64,000 nt of DNA from Bolinopsis microptera (GCF_026151205.1 NC_087073.1:7027001-7091000), one strand, 5' to 3'. Shown: positions 1-10,867, counted from the stretch's first letter. Numbers and translations are program-made. The notes: generated by a model not told the origin, from the sequence alone.

Positions 1-174
1 GCCAAATTTATGTTTGTTCATCGTGTTTGTATTAAGACACGTATAATTCCTCATTAAATTATAAATATCTTCACCAGCTCTTGCAGACTTGAGTCCTCCA
101 ATACTCGAGCAGTGCTCATTCCACCAAGCCTCTTCCTGTTCTACATTCTCCCACTTTCCTTGAACGAGGTTCAT
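1..174 (-). CDS. Partial minus-strand coding region running off the window's left edge
   Basis: Reading the minus strand from the ATG at 174 gives 58 codons without a stop to the window edge. The product begins MNLVQGKWENVEQEEAWW and is hydrophilic, with a Trp pair and several acidic residues. Stop codons TGA and TAA lie directly before the ATG in the same frame, so this ATG is a plausible true start. No family is recognised. It could be the first exon of a gene continuing to the left, or a remnant of a transposon protein. Confidence 0.4.
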   Translation of the reverse strand, partial: MNLVQGKWENVEQEEAWWNEHCSSIGGLKSARAGEDIYNLMRNYTCLNTNTMNKHKFG

Positions 175-626
175 TTATCAATCTCTGCAAGACTCAAGAA
201 GTACAACAATAATCTTATATTATAATTATATCATTTTGCTTTCATTTTACTTTGAGAAGATATTGTCGTGCTTTCAGTTCGTAAATTTTTACAACTCTGT
301 CCTCGTCGTTTCGATAGTGGTTTGTCGTGTGAAGTGATGTGATGTCCAGGCTTTTCTGGTGCTTTCGAACTGGCCAGACTGTATCCTTTTTGAATCTCTT
401 TGATTGTACAAATTACAAATTATTGAGTATTTATCATCAAATAAAATCAAATAAGGAGAATATAAAATATCAAAAACTTTTAGCAATAATAACAATCACA
501 TTGTCGAGGAATAGTTTCCTCGTCCTCTACATCATACAAAAAAGTAATTACGTACTATATGTGAACGACCCCTAAGAGGAATTTATAGGTCCTATATTAA
601 AATTTGATTTATAGACTATATTAAAT
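175..626. other. No gene seen
   Basis: AT-rich sequence with only short, low-complexity open frames on both strands. No splice-bounded exon or repeat was recognised. Confidence 0.5.
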
Positions 627-1157
627 TCATACCACGAGGACTGCAGGGGTCTGTAGCTTTATTATCATCTTCTTTACTTTGTTTACAACTAGCTTTACGC
701 CGCTCTGTTCGAAAATTGAGTGTTTGACGACTAGTGCCAAAACGTGAAGGAAACAAGATATCCAGTCCACATCAGTGAAAGCTCGTCTCATAATTGCTGC
801 GGTGTCTGAAACAATGCACATGCAGTGGAGTCTGTCTACTGAGAGTCCCCACTTTTCCAGCACAAAGACAACCCTGCCTTTTATTGATTCTCCAGTATGT
901 GACTCATTATAAGGAAGAAATCTCAAAACCAACATTTTCCTAACAAAATCTTCAGTGATAAAATGTACTGTAAGTCCTAAATAAGAGTCTAATGCGAGAG
1001 AAGACCACACATCACAGGTCACGGAATAGTGTCCTTCTTTCAAAGCAATTAAGAGGGACTCAAATAGCTCTTTCTGAACCTCTCTATACAATTTCGGCAT
1101 TAGAGTCGTCCTGACAACCTTTAATATCGTGTAGGGAGTGGTATATAAGTCTTGCAA
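627..1157 (-). pseudogene. hAT-family transposase fragment
   Basis: The 176-residue frame matches the middle of hAT (Ac/ZBED-like) transposases. TCDVWSSLALDSYLGLTVHFI is the region after the first catalytic Asp, HTGESIKGRVVFVLEKWGL follows, then IVSDTAAIMRRAF (the usual family form is VTDNAANM), and WISCFLHVLALVV matches the conserved WxxCxxHxLxLxV block. The family is normally 500-700 residues, so both the N-terminal zinc finger and the C-terminal dimerisation domain are missing. This is a decayed copy or one exon of a domesticated gene. The missing domains and lack of flanking inverted repeats favour decay. Confidence 0.75.
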
Positions 1158-1471
1158 CTCAGACCTACCTTAATTGATTTATACAAAATCAAAACCACTT
1201 TAAAAAAATAAACCATACTAATTTAGAAACAACAGAAAACATACAATTTAAAATAAAGGTATAATAAACGTAGTACAATGACATTAATCTAGAACATAAA
1301 ACAGATCTTACAGAATAACCTATGATACCAAATGTAAAGCAAAAACTCGGTGAAAACTGTCTTAAAAATGAAAACAAACGCAAAAAGAAAACCATCAAAA
1401 CTGATTATATAAATGGTTATTCAACAGTCAACACTCACTTGAAACAGTTAGTATCAGCAATTCAGGCTGAC

Positions 1472-1592
1472 GGACAACTAGGAACCTGTCAATTTTACCT
1501 AGTTAACTAATTAACATGCAAGCTTTGGAAATCCAATCAGCTCCGACAACTAGGAACCAATCATTACATATCCCCGACAACTAGGAACCTCT
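1472..1592 (+). repeat. Three direct copies of the MULE-like terminal repeat
   Basis: The word GACAACTAGGAACC occurs at about 1473, 1545 and 1576, all in the same direction, 72 and 31 bases apart. The third copy is the left inverted repeat of the element at 1574-2528. Only one reverse copy is present on the far side. Confidence 0.8.
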
Positions 1593-2528
1593 GGAGATAC
1601 TTTAAACATTCAGGTGTCCACTGATTGCACAGCAAAAATTTCTGGTCAATAACAGTATGATTCGTATAGCTCTGGGTGAATATATTCGGGGCGACGTGAA
1701 ACGTGCCGTCTGCAGTCCAGTTGTTACCATGCCAGCGTAGCAAGGTTCCGGGCTGTAGAGAAGGCAACGACTCGTACATTCCGATCTGTCTTCCCGTCGA
1801 AGAGAACAAAGGGCTCGTCCCGTCTCGTGGAGGTGCAGGTAGAAGGAAGGAGGAATTCTTCTGAGGTCTTCGCTTCAGAGTGCTGTGCAGATCCGGACGC
1901 CTTGGCTCTACTGCCTTGGGCTGTTCAGCAGCTTTCCGCTTCAGTGAGGAGAGGACTTCACGCTTCTGTGGAGCAGCGTTGTCAGCAGGGTGGTTGTGCA
2001 GTTTGGAGTGCTTCCGGCATCGCCAAGCAGAGTAGATGGCTGTATCTTTAGCCTTCTTTATGTACCTGTCCGTGTCCACCAGCTGTTGAGATCCTCTCTG
2101 TCCTTCTATGAATTTGGAGAAAGCAGGCTTGTTGAATTGAAACCGATACTCTTCGTGTTCACGTTTCAGTATATATACCAAAAGTGCGGTTGTATATTAA
2201 CAGCTGATCAACTCTCGTACTTGTGATTTTATGTCTCGTATCACTCCCATTGCATGCTCGGCTCACATCCTTGGATACGAGAACCAGCCCCTTTTGGACC
2301 TGGCTCACGTCCGTTATGTGAACACATGCCGAGAGCTCAAACACTTCTTAAAATCCTTTATAATACACAACTACTTACTAAACTGTCATGTGAACCCTAC
2401 CCAGGTTCTTGGTTGTCCGGCTGTTAGGATGGTTATAATATGGATCACATCACAAATGATACGTCACTGATTGGGCCATGTGATGTGATACCTGTGGGAG
2501 GCCGGAATGAGAGGTTCCTAGTTGTCGG
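1574..2528. mobile_element. DNA transposon remnant with 19-bp inverted repeats around a MULE transposase fragment
   Basis: CCGACAACTAGGAACCTCT at 1574-1592 is perfectly reverse-complemented at 2510-2528. The segment between them is 955 bases and carries a FLYWCH/MULE-type coding remnant on the minus strand. A full MULE is several kilobases, so this is an internally deleted copy. No obvious target-site duplication is seen beside the outermost bases. Confidence 0.6.
1593..2181 (-). pseudogene. MULE transposase N-terminal fragment (FLYWCH-type)
   Basis: Residues about 40-75 hold a degenerate FLYWCH-like finger (YSAWRCRKHSKLHNHPAD) followed by KREVLSSLKRKA, the usual linker of animal Mutator-like transposases. 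Residues about 150-185 contain WTADGTFHVAPNIFTQSYTNH, the conserved DGTF block that carries the first catalytic Asp. The frame then leaves the family and reads through the right-hand inverted repeat and on into flanking DNA. The rest of the catalytic core and the SWIM finger are absent. It is not a functional enzyme. The cysteine ligands of FLYWCH are only partly kept. Confidence 0.75.
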
Positions 2529-3107
2529 TCACCGCAATACACCGATGCATGGCCTGGCTTGAGATAAGTGACTCCAAAATCAGGTTTTACGACGTCCTAA
2601 ACCAGTCCCCTTTTTATTAATCATTACTTACATCGATTCTCCTTCTAACTTAACTCGTCCGCATAAGGTGCAGTTTAAAACAGCAAAACTCGCCATGACA
2701 TTCTCACAGGGAGTGGGACACTTCCATGCCATACCCTGTTGGGATATAATTTAATTACGAGAATAGAAAGAATCTATTGCCCACAATATGCTGTATTTCA
2801 AGTAAGCTTTACATCTATAATTTCTATATATTATGTTTCTACCATCAAAGGGTTCGATGCAGCGGTTTGTTTTGATCCTGAATTACCGTGACTTTAAAAT
2901 GTTCAAATTATAATTTGTTAGCCAACGTGTCTGATCCGGTAAAGCCAATAATACTAAACTTGAAAAGTAAATGAATTAAGTATCATTTACAAATTACAAT
3001 TGGATATTGTTTTACAATAAAATAATAATAATAATACCTTTATTATTTACTCTTTAACAAGATTCAGGTCCTCCACGAACAAAGATAAAACCGGTGAGAA
3101 TTACGAA
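2529..3107. other. No gene seen
   Basis: AT-rich sequence without a supported exon or recognised repeat. Confidence 0.45.
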
Positions 3108-3300
3108 GCCAAATATTACCTATTTTCACTCGCTGCATATTTGAATAATCACTTCATAAAAAGCGGGTTACATAATACAGCCAAATATTACCTATTTTTA
3201 CTCGCTGCATATTTGAATAATCACTTCATAAAAAGCGGGTTTCATAATACATATAGCTATTCACAATACATATAGCTATTCACAATACATATAGCTATTC
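3108..3300. repeat. 72-bp tandem duplication followed by a 19-bp tandem repeat
   Basis: A 72-base segment beginning GCCAAATATTACC is repeated at 3108-3179 and 3180-3250 with two or three differences. It runs straight into about two and a half copies of ATATAGCTATTCACAATAC (from 3251). Confidence 0.9.
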
Positions 3301-3469
3301 ATTTATTAAAGGATGCTTCATAAAAACCAAAGTTGAACCAATCGGTCCTAGTCCTTTTTTATCTTATTTTGATATTTCCCATCAAACAGCTACATATCAA
3401 TCGTGTTTCTGATTCAAACCAGGTTGAGCGATTATTATCAAATGGGCTTTTCATGCTTATATTTTTATT

Positions 3470-3846
3470 TTATAGATTCGATTTATAAACTCTAGTGTTA
3501 CCTCCTGCAGAGCGGATGTAGTGGACGGACCGGATTCCAGCAACCTCACTGTGTAGCCGATTAGCTCTGTCCGCCCTTGTTGGGAGAGTCAGGTGGTTTT
3601 TGACACGGAAGAAGGTAAGCTGATCCTTTCCCACTTTTGGAGTACTGAGCTTTTCCTTCATGTAGCTCTCAACCCGTTCCCCAGTATTCAGTAACTGGTC
3701 GTCCCTGCAGACGGAGTCCCTGAGGAGCGTCTTGAACATCCCCCCAAATCCATCCTGCCGACTCGTCGCGTGGTACAGCCTCTAGCTCTCTACAATGACC
3801 TTGTGGAGGCCGAAACTCGGGGCCGTGTCCACAGCTATGAATCTCT
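3470..3846 (-). pseudogene. Broken paralogue of the exon at 6092-6306
   Basis: After a possible TTAG acceptor near 3847 the minus strand reads an exon-like frame containing HKVIVESxRLYHATSR, where x is a TAG stop at 3782-3784. The frame then stays open for 89 residues to 3470. The intact exon at 6092-6306 has HKFVVESYNSSFFGTNK, so the stop sits where a Tyr codon is expected (TAC to TAG). Both share a following Met...Leu-rich helix and a Lys-rich YxKxxL segment. The family is unknown. An alternative is a live gene starting at the Met after the stop. Confidence 0.5.
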
Positions 3847-5005
3847 AACATAAGTTGTACATTATTTCAGTTCCGCTAATAAACAAGTATTACACCCGGG
3901 CCCCAATCATTTATGTTTCATTACTCGATTCGCAAAACGGGAAAACCGCTATAACTGTATATTTGTATTTCCTCTGAATTGTAAAATCATAATTGTAATA
4001 AATTACATGTGTTTATTACCGATTCTTGTATTGGGAACTGGGGCCGTCGGTAATCACATACGCGGTCGTACTCGATCCTTTTATTTATCCAGTAATCCAG
4101 ATGTGAAGTGGAGCACTGTGTCCGTTGTCTTTTGTGATCCTTCCAATATATCGTAAAATATCTCCATCACCTTCCAGTTATCGCCAGTCTGGGGAGTAAA
4201 ATTGAAATCTTGAACAGGTGAAAAACATTTCGTTATATTTCGTAATTACTTGGGATAGAATTACGCATCTTGTCAAATTTGCAAATAGAATTAAACTGCA
4301 GGACGTTCACCCAGTGCAGCATTTCCCCGCCACTGTGTGGAAACTAAAGCTCTTATTCCTTAATTCCGTCAGCTTCTCCACCATCTCTTTCGTGGTTTTG
4401 AGATAGATGATGTGTTGTTTCTTTTGTCGACTCCAATGCGGTGGTTGCGTTATTCGAAAGTCTTCGTGGTCGACCCTGTTGAAGGCCAGTTTGAGGTACC
4501 TCCGGAGACTGTCCTTGAGGAGAAGAGGTGGTTAGGTACTGTGTGTAAGTGTTATTATATGAACGGGAGAAAAATTGTTGCTACTCTATTCACGATTCAA
4601 TTATCGTTTAGGATTTTAGCTGTTCAGCTAACCTATCCGTCAGGTATAGCTTTGGGGTGTCAGGACTCAGGACCGATGTGGAGCCGAATTATCAGATTCG
4701 GGTTTGGTTCAGGTTGAACCCGCATAAAGAATATATATATAATATAGAAGTAAGATTCTTTTATTGACACTAATGCTGCCTCGCGAGGTGCAATGCGGAC
4801 AGAAATAAGCCCTGGAAGAACCAGCAAAACCTGACAAGGATTCTCACCCCATGCTGAGAGGTGCTGTTTATCATTATGTCATGACAAAAATGTGCATACA
4901 ATGTCGATCAATAATATCAATAAATTAAACATATAGGTTCCGCTAGACCCTCATCGAATTTGTCTCATTGTCTGGATGCGTGGGGACCTGCTGCAGCTCC
5001 GTCAG
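3847..5005. other. No gene seen
   Basis: Mixed sequence with short frames. The frame at 4412-4717 has no family features and no splice support. Confidence 0.4.
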
Positions 5006-5560
5006 CTAGCCGCCTGGCCCTGATCTCCTTTGCCCTTCGGAAGGATCTGGCTTGCCGCTCACGGAAGTCGTTTCGAGCACGGAAAGACAGTTGTCCTGCC
5101 CTATATATCCGCTGTTGCCTGATTGTTCGTTGGCGTCGTACTCGGACTGCCTGACGAAGGGAGCGGACTTGTCGTGCTTGCGCACTGGAATGAGCTTCAC
5201 GAGCTTTGTTCTGGGCACGTTGTAGTCACTCCTCTCGACCAGGGTCGATGTCTGCCTTGTGTGAAGGATCGGTATCGGATCACGCACCTGAGCGCCTCCT
5301 TCGGCACCCAAACAAGTCTTCTTCCACCCTCTGTCCAGGTGCAGCTTCTGCAAGTTTGTTAGAAATCCGCACACATGCACGAGATGTGTGGCCCAAAAGA
5401 ACATCTGCTGGTTCTTTATGGCGAGGCACCTCCAGTCCTTCGGATGACTGATGACACGCTCAACATGTACCTGGGCCCTGCTCACTTCTTTGATCATATC
5501 ACAGTCCTTTTTCGTAAACTGCTTCTTCCCCGCCAGTCCGGGCGGCATATTGACAGTCAC
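5006..5560 (-). pseudogene. PIF/Harbinger-like (DDE_4 type) transposase C-terminal fragment
   Basis: The N-terminal third reads PPGLAGKKQFTKKDCDMI then RAQVHVERVI, the block of the DDE endonuclease_4 superfamily where the Glu of HVER is the third catalytic acid. After a diverged stretch, FFWATHLVHVCGFLTNLQ matches the family's usual ending (xVCxxLTNxxxP). The Arg/Lys-rich IGRIK segment normally after HVERxI is replaced by unrelated residues, and the two catalytic Asp residues are missing because only the 3' end is present. The remaining residues after about 75 are low-identity and may be non-coding flank. Confidence 0.65.
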
Positions 5561-5904
5561 GCCTGAAAGTTGCCATTTTTATCATAGTAAATTCGCTTGC
5601 GATTGTTTAAAAACTGTAACCAACTCAGTTCACAGTAGTGAATTAATTAAAATGGAAGCCGTATGTTAGACATGTACTGTGGCTTGTTATTCGGACAAGT
5701 GAGGGAGGGGGGGGGGGGGGCACATCTCTTTACGTTTTCGAGTACCATATTAAATGAAATTGAGATTACACATAATTAAGATATTGATCGAAAGATGGAT
5801 AGAAGAAAGATATATTGATGGATATAAAAGAAAGGGAAAGAAAAAAAAAATTGATAAAATAATGCCCATTCCTTTAATACACTCTTAGTATTACATAATT
5901 AGTA

Positions 5905-6062
5905 ATTACATTGAACTTGTTTAAGTTAGGGTTATGATATTCAGGTGTATACATCATATTTGTGGTTATGTGTACCAAGAAATTATTTATACTATTACTA
6001 ACAATAACAAATACAGCCTTAAGCAAGAGGAGAATTTGAAACACGTACATGTGGCTCTGAGC
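5905..6062. repeat. Dispersed repeat, also at 7787-7880 and 10868-10990
   Basis: The stretch from TTATGATATTCAGGTGTATA to the end of a GAAACACGTACATGTGGCTC segment is shared in part with 7793-7880 (left portion) and 10868-10990 (right portion) at high identity. The right portion lies just downstream of the exon at 6092-6306, so these may be remains of a duplicated gene 3' region rather than a transposon. Confidence 0.7.
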
Positions 6063-6091
6063 TCTGCCATGGTCATCGTCTCCATTAATAA

Positions 6092-6306
6092 CTAATATGA
6101 AAAATTACTATTGACTATTGAGGAGTGGGCATCTTGTAGGAGATTCCTCTTTAGGTACGTGGAGAACTTCTCCGTCAGGGACCATTCTTGGTTCTTGCTG
6201 GTGGGTCCCAGCAGGTTCATGAGCGCGTACACCATGGTGATGGAACAGGACTTGTTTGTGCCAAAGAATGAGGAGTTGTAGCTCTCTACTACGAACTTGT
6301 GTACCT
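6092..6306 (-). CDS. Terminal exon of an unrecognised gene
   Basis: A clean 3' splice site (TTATTACAG) ends at 6307 on the minus strand and is followed by 70 codons to a TAG at 6092-6094. The first two bases complete a split codon. The peptide contains HKFVVESYNSSFFGTNKS, then TMVYALMNLLGPTSKN and WSLTEKFSTYLKRNLL, which look like two amphipathic helices. A diverged copy with a stop codon is at 3470-3846, so the exon was duplicated. Upstream exons were not found in the 6.3-7.8 kb region. No family is recognised. Confidence 0.55.
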
Positions 6307-7861
6307 CTGTAATAACGGTTGTTTTACATAGTTAGATTAGTTGTACTATCATGTTGGGTTGAACTGCCAGGGGTAGGGACCGGCGGAATCAGGGTCACAG
6401 GACTTGGTAGTTCTCCATCTGAGACCTGTGTGATGACTCACACGGATTGTGTTGTGACTGTTTGGATGGAAACTGCAACTATCTGTGTTAAGACTGTTGC
6501 TGTGAGGACTGTCCTAAAATTTTAAGAACTGAGTTGTATGCGTATGCATGATTTATAATGAATTAGACTATGCATACTTTATTTTTCTTGCTTACATCAA
6601 TAGTTAGTCCAGCAGCACAAAGACAGGTAAGTTTGATATACAAAGATTTTACTGAAGCATGACCTGAACAAGGACATTACTGCAGCATATGATAATGTTT
6701 GCTCAAATTTTAGTTTGAGCAACCTTCACACAATGCAAAAAAGCAGCTAACAATAGCTACTCCATCCTTTGCGTACACTTGCTGTAACGTGCTAAAGGTA
6801 GGTACTTCAGGTCTCTTGCAAAATGCACTTTACTTTTCTTGCAAAATTATTTGTCGCTACTGCCCCCATTTCAACCGGTTACTTGTCATTGCTACAAAAG
6901 GTAAACCTGGTTAGAAGTCCGTCACAGAAAAGGAAATAAAGGTAAATTAACAGTCCGGATCGGGGATCCTCCTCCCTACTAAATCAAGCTCCGATGAATC
7001 TCTACTTGTACTTTCCTTATGAGTATTTGTCAGCTCAGTTATTCTGTTGAATTAGCTTAAGTGCCAACAGTCTCTATATTATATAACTATAAAAAATATA
7101 ACTTCAAGCTATCAATGTTAATAAATATAATTTTCTTACCTAACAGATTTTTTGTTGGCAATTTGGCCATCTCACATTTATAATCAATTAATTACTTAAA
7201 TATTTTTAGAATTATGATAAACTCTTAATTATGACCGTTTACTATTACATTGATTAGTAATATTACATTAATTAATTAATGGGTTGCCGGCGCTCTGGGG
7301 TAAGGATTGCCCCTCGGCCTCGGGCAGTCCCTTATAATTTACCCAGGTTTTTTGCATCTGAAATTAATTATTCCATTAGCTTAAATATTGTATCTTTGAT
7401 TTGTTTTGTATAAACATTCTGGTTAGACATCGGTCACCTCAACTTGCAATGGTGAATGGTAGAATATAAACATAAAAACGGACTAGAATTAGTCATTACA
7501 ACAAACTTACCGGTGACAGGTTCGTGGTCTTCGTGGTCCCCCTCTCCCACCTCTCCCTCTAACAGTTATTGTCAGTTGTCACCGTACAATTATTAAATTC
7601 CTTTCTATTTTAATTGTTCATTGTTTAGTGTTAGTGTTAATATTATTCACTAAGTTCAAACTTAGTACTTAGATTAGCCAGGCGGAAGGCTTACAAATCA
7701 CAATTTTTTATTTTTCCTATACGTGACTGTTGATCTGCTCTACACGATGCAGACTCTGCCTAGTGCCTGTGTTATTAAGTTAGGATTATGATATTCAGGT
7801 GTATACCTCATATTCGTGGTTACCAAGAAATTATATATATAATACTATAACAAATACAGCT
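6307..7861. other. No gene seen; one short dispersed repeat
   Basis: AT-rich. 7205-7275 is a short copy of the dispersed family described at 62160-63735 (TTTACTATTACATTGATTAG word), and 7787-7880 copies part of 5905-6062. No supported exon. Confidence 0.45.
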
Positions 7862-8164
7862 TCAAGCTATTAATATTAATAAATATAATCTAATTAACAT
7901 TAATATTACCAATAGTATCTTAGAATCACAATTTTTGTCAGCTGCTGTTTTCAAAAGTTGAATCAGTTCGGGAATCCTTACTACAGGCCGTGTCTTCGTT
8001 ACCTCGATAACAACCAAATAAAATAATGGAAGTGTGTCAAATAAAATTATCCAAAAAAAATTAACAAACAAATTGATCATTATGTCGTCATCCTCGCTCT
8101 CATAACAGACAGTGAGGAATCGTGAGACTATATTCATAAACTGTGCTTTTAACCGAGTGCTCAT
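7862..8164 (-). CDS. Possible exon(s) of an unknown protein
   Basis: A 100-residue frame starts MSTRLKAQFMNIVSRF and includes YESEDDDIM, then a hydrophobic Phe/Leu-rich stretch, then VTKTRPVVRIPELIQLLKTAADKN. The hydrophobic part is very AT-rich and may be an intron read through, which would leave two exon pieces of about 30 and 28 residues. It could also be chance. No family is recognised. Confidence 0.25.
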   Translation of the reverse strand: MSTRLKAQFMNIVSRFLTVCYESEDDDIMINLFVNFFWIILFDTLPLFYLVVIEVTKTRPVVRIPELIQLLKTAADKNCDSKILLVILMLIRLYLLILIA

Positions 8165-8782
8165 GCTGCATTCAATACGATTTTACGTGCCCTAGAAAAT
8201 AGTATATATTTGATAGATGAATCTGCCGAATTTAATTTTAGAATATCAAGGCATTTCCTTGTATATTGTTATCCAAATAATTAAAAAACTATCAATAGCT
8301 TGACATTGTATTTTAATAAATATATTTATATTGTTTAATAGCATTAACTTTCCAATTACTAATGTTTTCCCACTATATGAGTATATAGTCCATCGTTAAG
8401 AACCGTTAGGATTGTAAACGCTAGCAGGCATACCTTTTTTCTTTTTATAAACTGGAAAACAATTGTAAAACTCTGTTTTACATATCTGCCAATATAAAGA
8501 GGGTATGGTTTAAAACTTGCGCTAATAAATAATTGTATATAAATACATGAAATACTTCTTTGGACGTTAACAAAATAATTAATGGTCCCTGCATTTATTA
8601 TCAGATGCCTAATATCTTAAATTATCGTTCTATAACGATATAAAAATGTGTCAATCAAAGACAAAAACAATTTTCGAAAGCTTAATAAAAACCTTAAAAT
8701 GGTTTTATCTGACAATGATCTTTAATTTAGAATACAAAAACAATATGATTACCAACTTGCACTTACACACATTAAATATGTA
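8165..8782. other. No gene seen
   Basis: AT-rich, without supported exons or recognised repeats. Confidence 0.45.
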
Positions 8783-9048
8783 CTATGGTAGAAGCCTCAG
8801 GCCACAACAACCACGAGGTAAAAACTTCCAAATCAGTACCCCACTTACAAATACAAGTAAAATAAAAACTATTGCAGGGGCACCTTTTGTAAGTACATCC
8901 CCAATATAGTTCCTCTCTGCTTCGTCCTCCGTACTTTCGGTATCTGCAGTTTTTAAATCTTTACAAGAAACAGTGATCTCAATAGAACCCCCCTCGTCCA
9001 AATTGAGAGGGGTCGTGGAATTTGAACATTTGTCAGCGACCTCGCATC
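8783..9048 (-). CDS. Terminal exon of a single-pass membrane protein
   Basis: A 3' splice site (TTATCTTTTAG) precedes 9048 on the minus strand. The exon then reads CEVADKCSNSTTPLNLDEGG in its open phase and continues to a stop at 8783-8785, about 87 residues. An acidic stretch (TADTESTEDEAERN) is followed by a 22-residue hydrophobic segment, APAIVFILLVFVSGVLIW, and a short basic, Cys-rich cytoplasmic end (KFLPRGCCG). The two early Cys residues and an N-linked site (NST) fit an extracellular stalk, so the full protein is probably type I. Upstream exons were not identified. Confidence 0.55.
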
Positions 9049-9416
9049 CTAAAAGATAAATACAATTACAATAATTATATCATGTTATCAATAGTTATAC
9101 ATGTGTAATGTGTAAACGGCTTTGTCGATGTTTCACTTGATACAGCAAGTGAAATAAAATGTGTTTTATAGCTGATAGTTGATGAAATATTTATTTTTTA
9201 ACAACTCCTGGGTTATAACAATTACTCTTACCTTGAAACTGTACTTTGCATGTTCATCCTGGAAGAACTGATGTCACTGCTAAAGTGTACCGTTATGCAG
9301 TGTTGGAAGTGAGCTTGGAGAAGTACTGCAATGAATGAACACATAGTAAAGCGGTTTAAATGTTGAGTGAAGTGAATAAAATACAGTATGATAATAATCC
9401 TAGCGCCGCTGCGCTT

Positions 9417-9647
9417 TCAGCATTGCCCTTGATTAGGCCTTGAATGTGACGGTAGTTGGGAGGGGGGGGGCCGGGGGGGTTTCGACATTGGAGGTGAGGT
9501 GAATCCGTAAACTTGAGTTGGCCATCCTTCTTTTTTAACGGTACTCCTCGTGACCACTCCGTTGTGCCACCAAATAACCAACACACTTGACAATAAGCAA
9601 GATTTAAGGAGGGTGAAAAACACAACCCTTGTTCCCTTACTCCGCAT
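9417..9647 (-). CDS. Possible first exon with a hydrophobic leader
   Basis: The frame begins MRSKGTRVVFFTLLKSCLLS and has a hydrophobic core to about residue 27, like a signal peptide or membrane segment, then a Pro-rich tail. The part HNGVVTRSTVKKEGW resembles, at the DNA level, the end of the exon at 12443-12607. Coding status is uncertain. It could pair with the membrane-protein exon at 8783-9048, which lies downstream on the same strand. Confidence 0.25.
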   Translation of the reverse strand: MRSKGTRVVFFTLLKSCLLSSVLVIWWHNGVVTRSTVKKEGWPTQVYGFTSPPMSKPPRPPPSQLPSHSRPNQGQC

Positions 9648-9757
9648 AACTGCTTAACTTACACACAAACTTTTACTACAAATCCTAATGAAATACTAAA
9701 CTACAATACAGTCAGTCCCTACTGAAGCTGGCTTCCCACATTATACTGTACAGGTGA

Positions 9758-10045
9758 CCTGACTCTTGACCTAAGAAAGATATAAAAGATAAATAAACAG
9801 ATAAAAGATAGATAAACGAAAGATATATGATAGATATAAAAGAAGAAAAGATAGATAAAAAATATAAAAGATAGATAAACGAAAGATATATGATAGATAT
9901 AATTTAAGGTAAAAGATAGATAAAAAGATGAAAGATAGATAAACGAAAGATATATCATAGATATGAAAGATAGATAAAAAAGATAAAAGATAGATAGAAG
10001 AAAGATATATGATGGGTATAAAAGAAAGGTAAAAAAGAATAAAGA
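9758..10045. repeat. Degenerate GATA/AAGATAGATA microsatellite
   Basis: Imperfect runs of GATAAAAGATA and AAGATATAT words. A second array lies at 11387-11560. Both are preceded by the same flank (CAGGTGA...CTCTTGACCTAA at 9751-9772 and 11379-11393), and a short related piece is at 5793-5860. The shared flank suggests copies of one mobile repeat carrying its own microsatellite. Confidence 0.85.
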
Positions 10046-10050
10046 TATTT

Positions 10051-10092
10051 TCGTATAGCACGGAGGGCCCAACGGGCTCGAGTGCTATACGA
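10051..10092. repeat. Perfect 11-bp hairpin
   Basis: TCGTATAGCAC at 10051-10061 pairs with GTGCTATACGA at 10082-10092. The 20-base interior also has a GAGGGCCC/GGGCTC partial stem. It looks like a tiny foldback element or a transcription-terminating hairpin, and sits at the end of the GATA repeat. Confidence 0.75.
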
Positions 10093-10516
10093 TAGTTCCG
10101 CCCTCATGGCGAGGAATGATATCGTGTATATCCATGAGCGGGCGCTTCTCAAGTGTAGTTGTAATGCCACTAATTAGATGATCATTTACTAAGTTTTATA
10201 AACCACAGGCGTAGGTTGACCTTGGAGTGTTCTGAGGAATCTGTGTGGAGGGGATCAAGTCTGATATTCCAACATCAAAGTTTCCGGGGCAGAAAGGACG
10301 ACGGTCAGCTACTCTACACAATTAATCAATGTCCGGATCAAAATCGGAGTCTCCCTGGTCGGGAAGTTGAGAGGGGGTTGGAATATAATCAGGGTCACAA
10401 TCAGACATCTCGTGTAAGTGACCTCAGAGGTCAAATTCAACAAACTGGTTCAATCGCTGAGCTCCGAACAATTAAGTGGCTGGGCAGGAAATGAGCAGAA
10501 ATTTAGGCAGAGGGGC

Positions 10517-10541
10517 GGAAACGGAAACGTGAAAGTGAAAG
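10517..10541 (+). promoter_or_regulatory. Four-copy GAAA array resembling an IRF-binding (ISRE) element
   Basis: GAAA occurs at 10518, 10524, 10531 and 10537, with spacings of 6, 7 and 6 bases. The right half, GTGAAAGTGAAAG, matches the classic IRF-type site (GAAANNGAAA). A further GTGAAAGTG is near 10727. Function is inferred from sequence only. The region is locally more GC-rich than its surroundings. Confidence 0.35.
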
Positions 10542-10597
10542 CAATCCCTAATTAGAGTCGGCCCGGTATAGGCAACTGCCACCTAGTACACTGCTCA

Positions 10598-10680
10598 GTC
10601 ACGTGACATCAAATTCGTCTAATAGGAGCGTAGATGCGCTCGCACGAGTAGGTCACGTGAGATACAAGAGCAGTCACGTG
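10598..10680. promoter_or_regulatory. Cluster of three GTCACGTG E-boxes
   Basis: GTCACGTG occurs at 10598, 10652 and 10673. The first is the full palindrome GTCACGTGAC, the consensus for MiT/TFE (CLEAR) bHLH-zipper binding. Three copies within 83 bases are unlikely by chance in AT-rich DNA. No start exon could be tied to the cluster. Confidence 0.4.
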
Positions 10681-10867
10681 CGCGCGTAGCAGACATGTCC
10701 CCACGCGAACAGACATACTAAAAAGTGAAAGTGCTCCGGGCTGTATTGTTACTTGTCACGTTAAGTGTCGTCTGCTCGCGTGCTGTATTTTAAGCGGGCT
10801 GGACACGCACTGTGTCTTGTTACATCGGGCTGCGAGAGGTCAGAAGACAAAATATAGCCCTCTGGTG

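Noticed and set aside
4412-4717. 101-codon plus-strand frame
   Set aside because: No motif, splice support or repeat homology. Composition is close to random.
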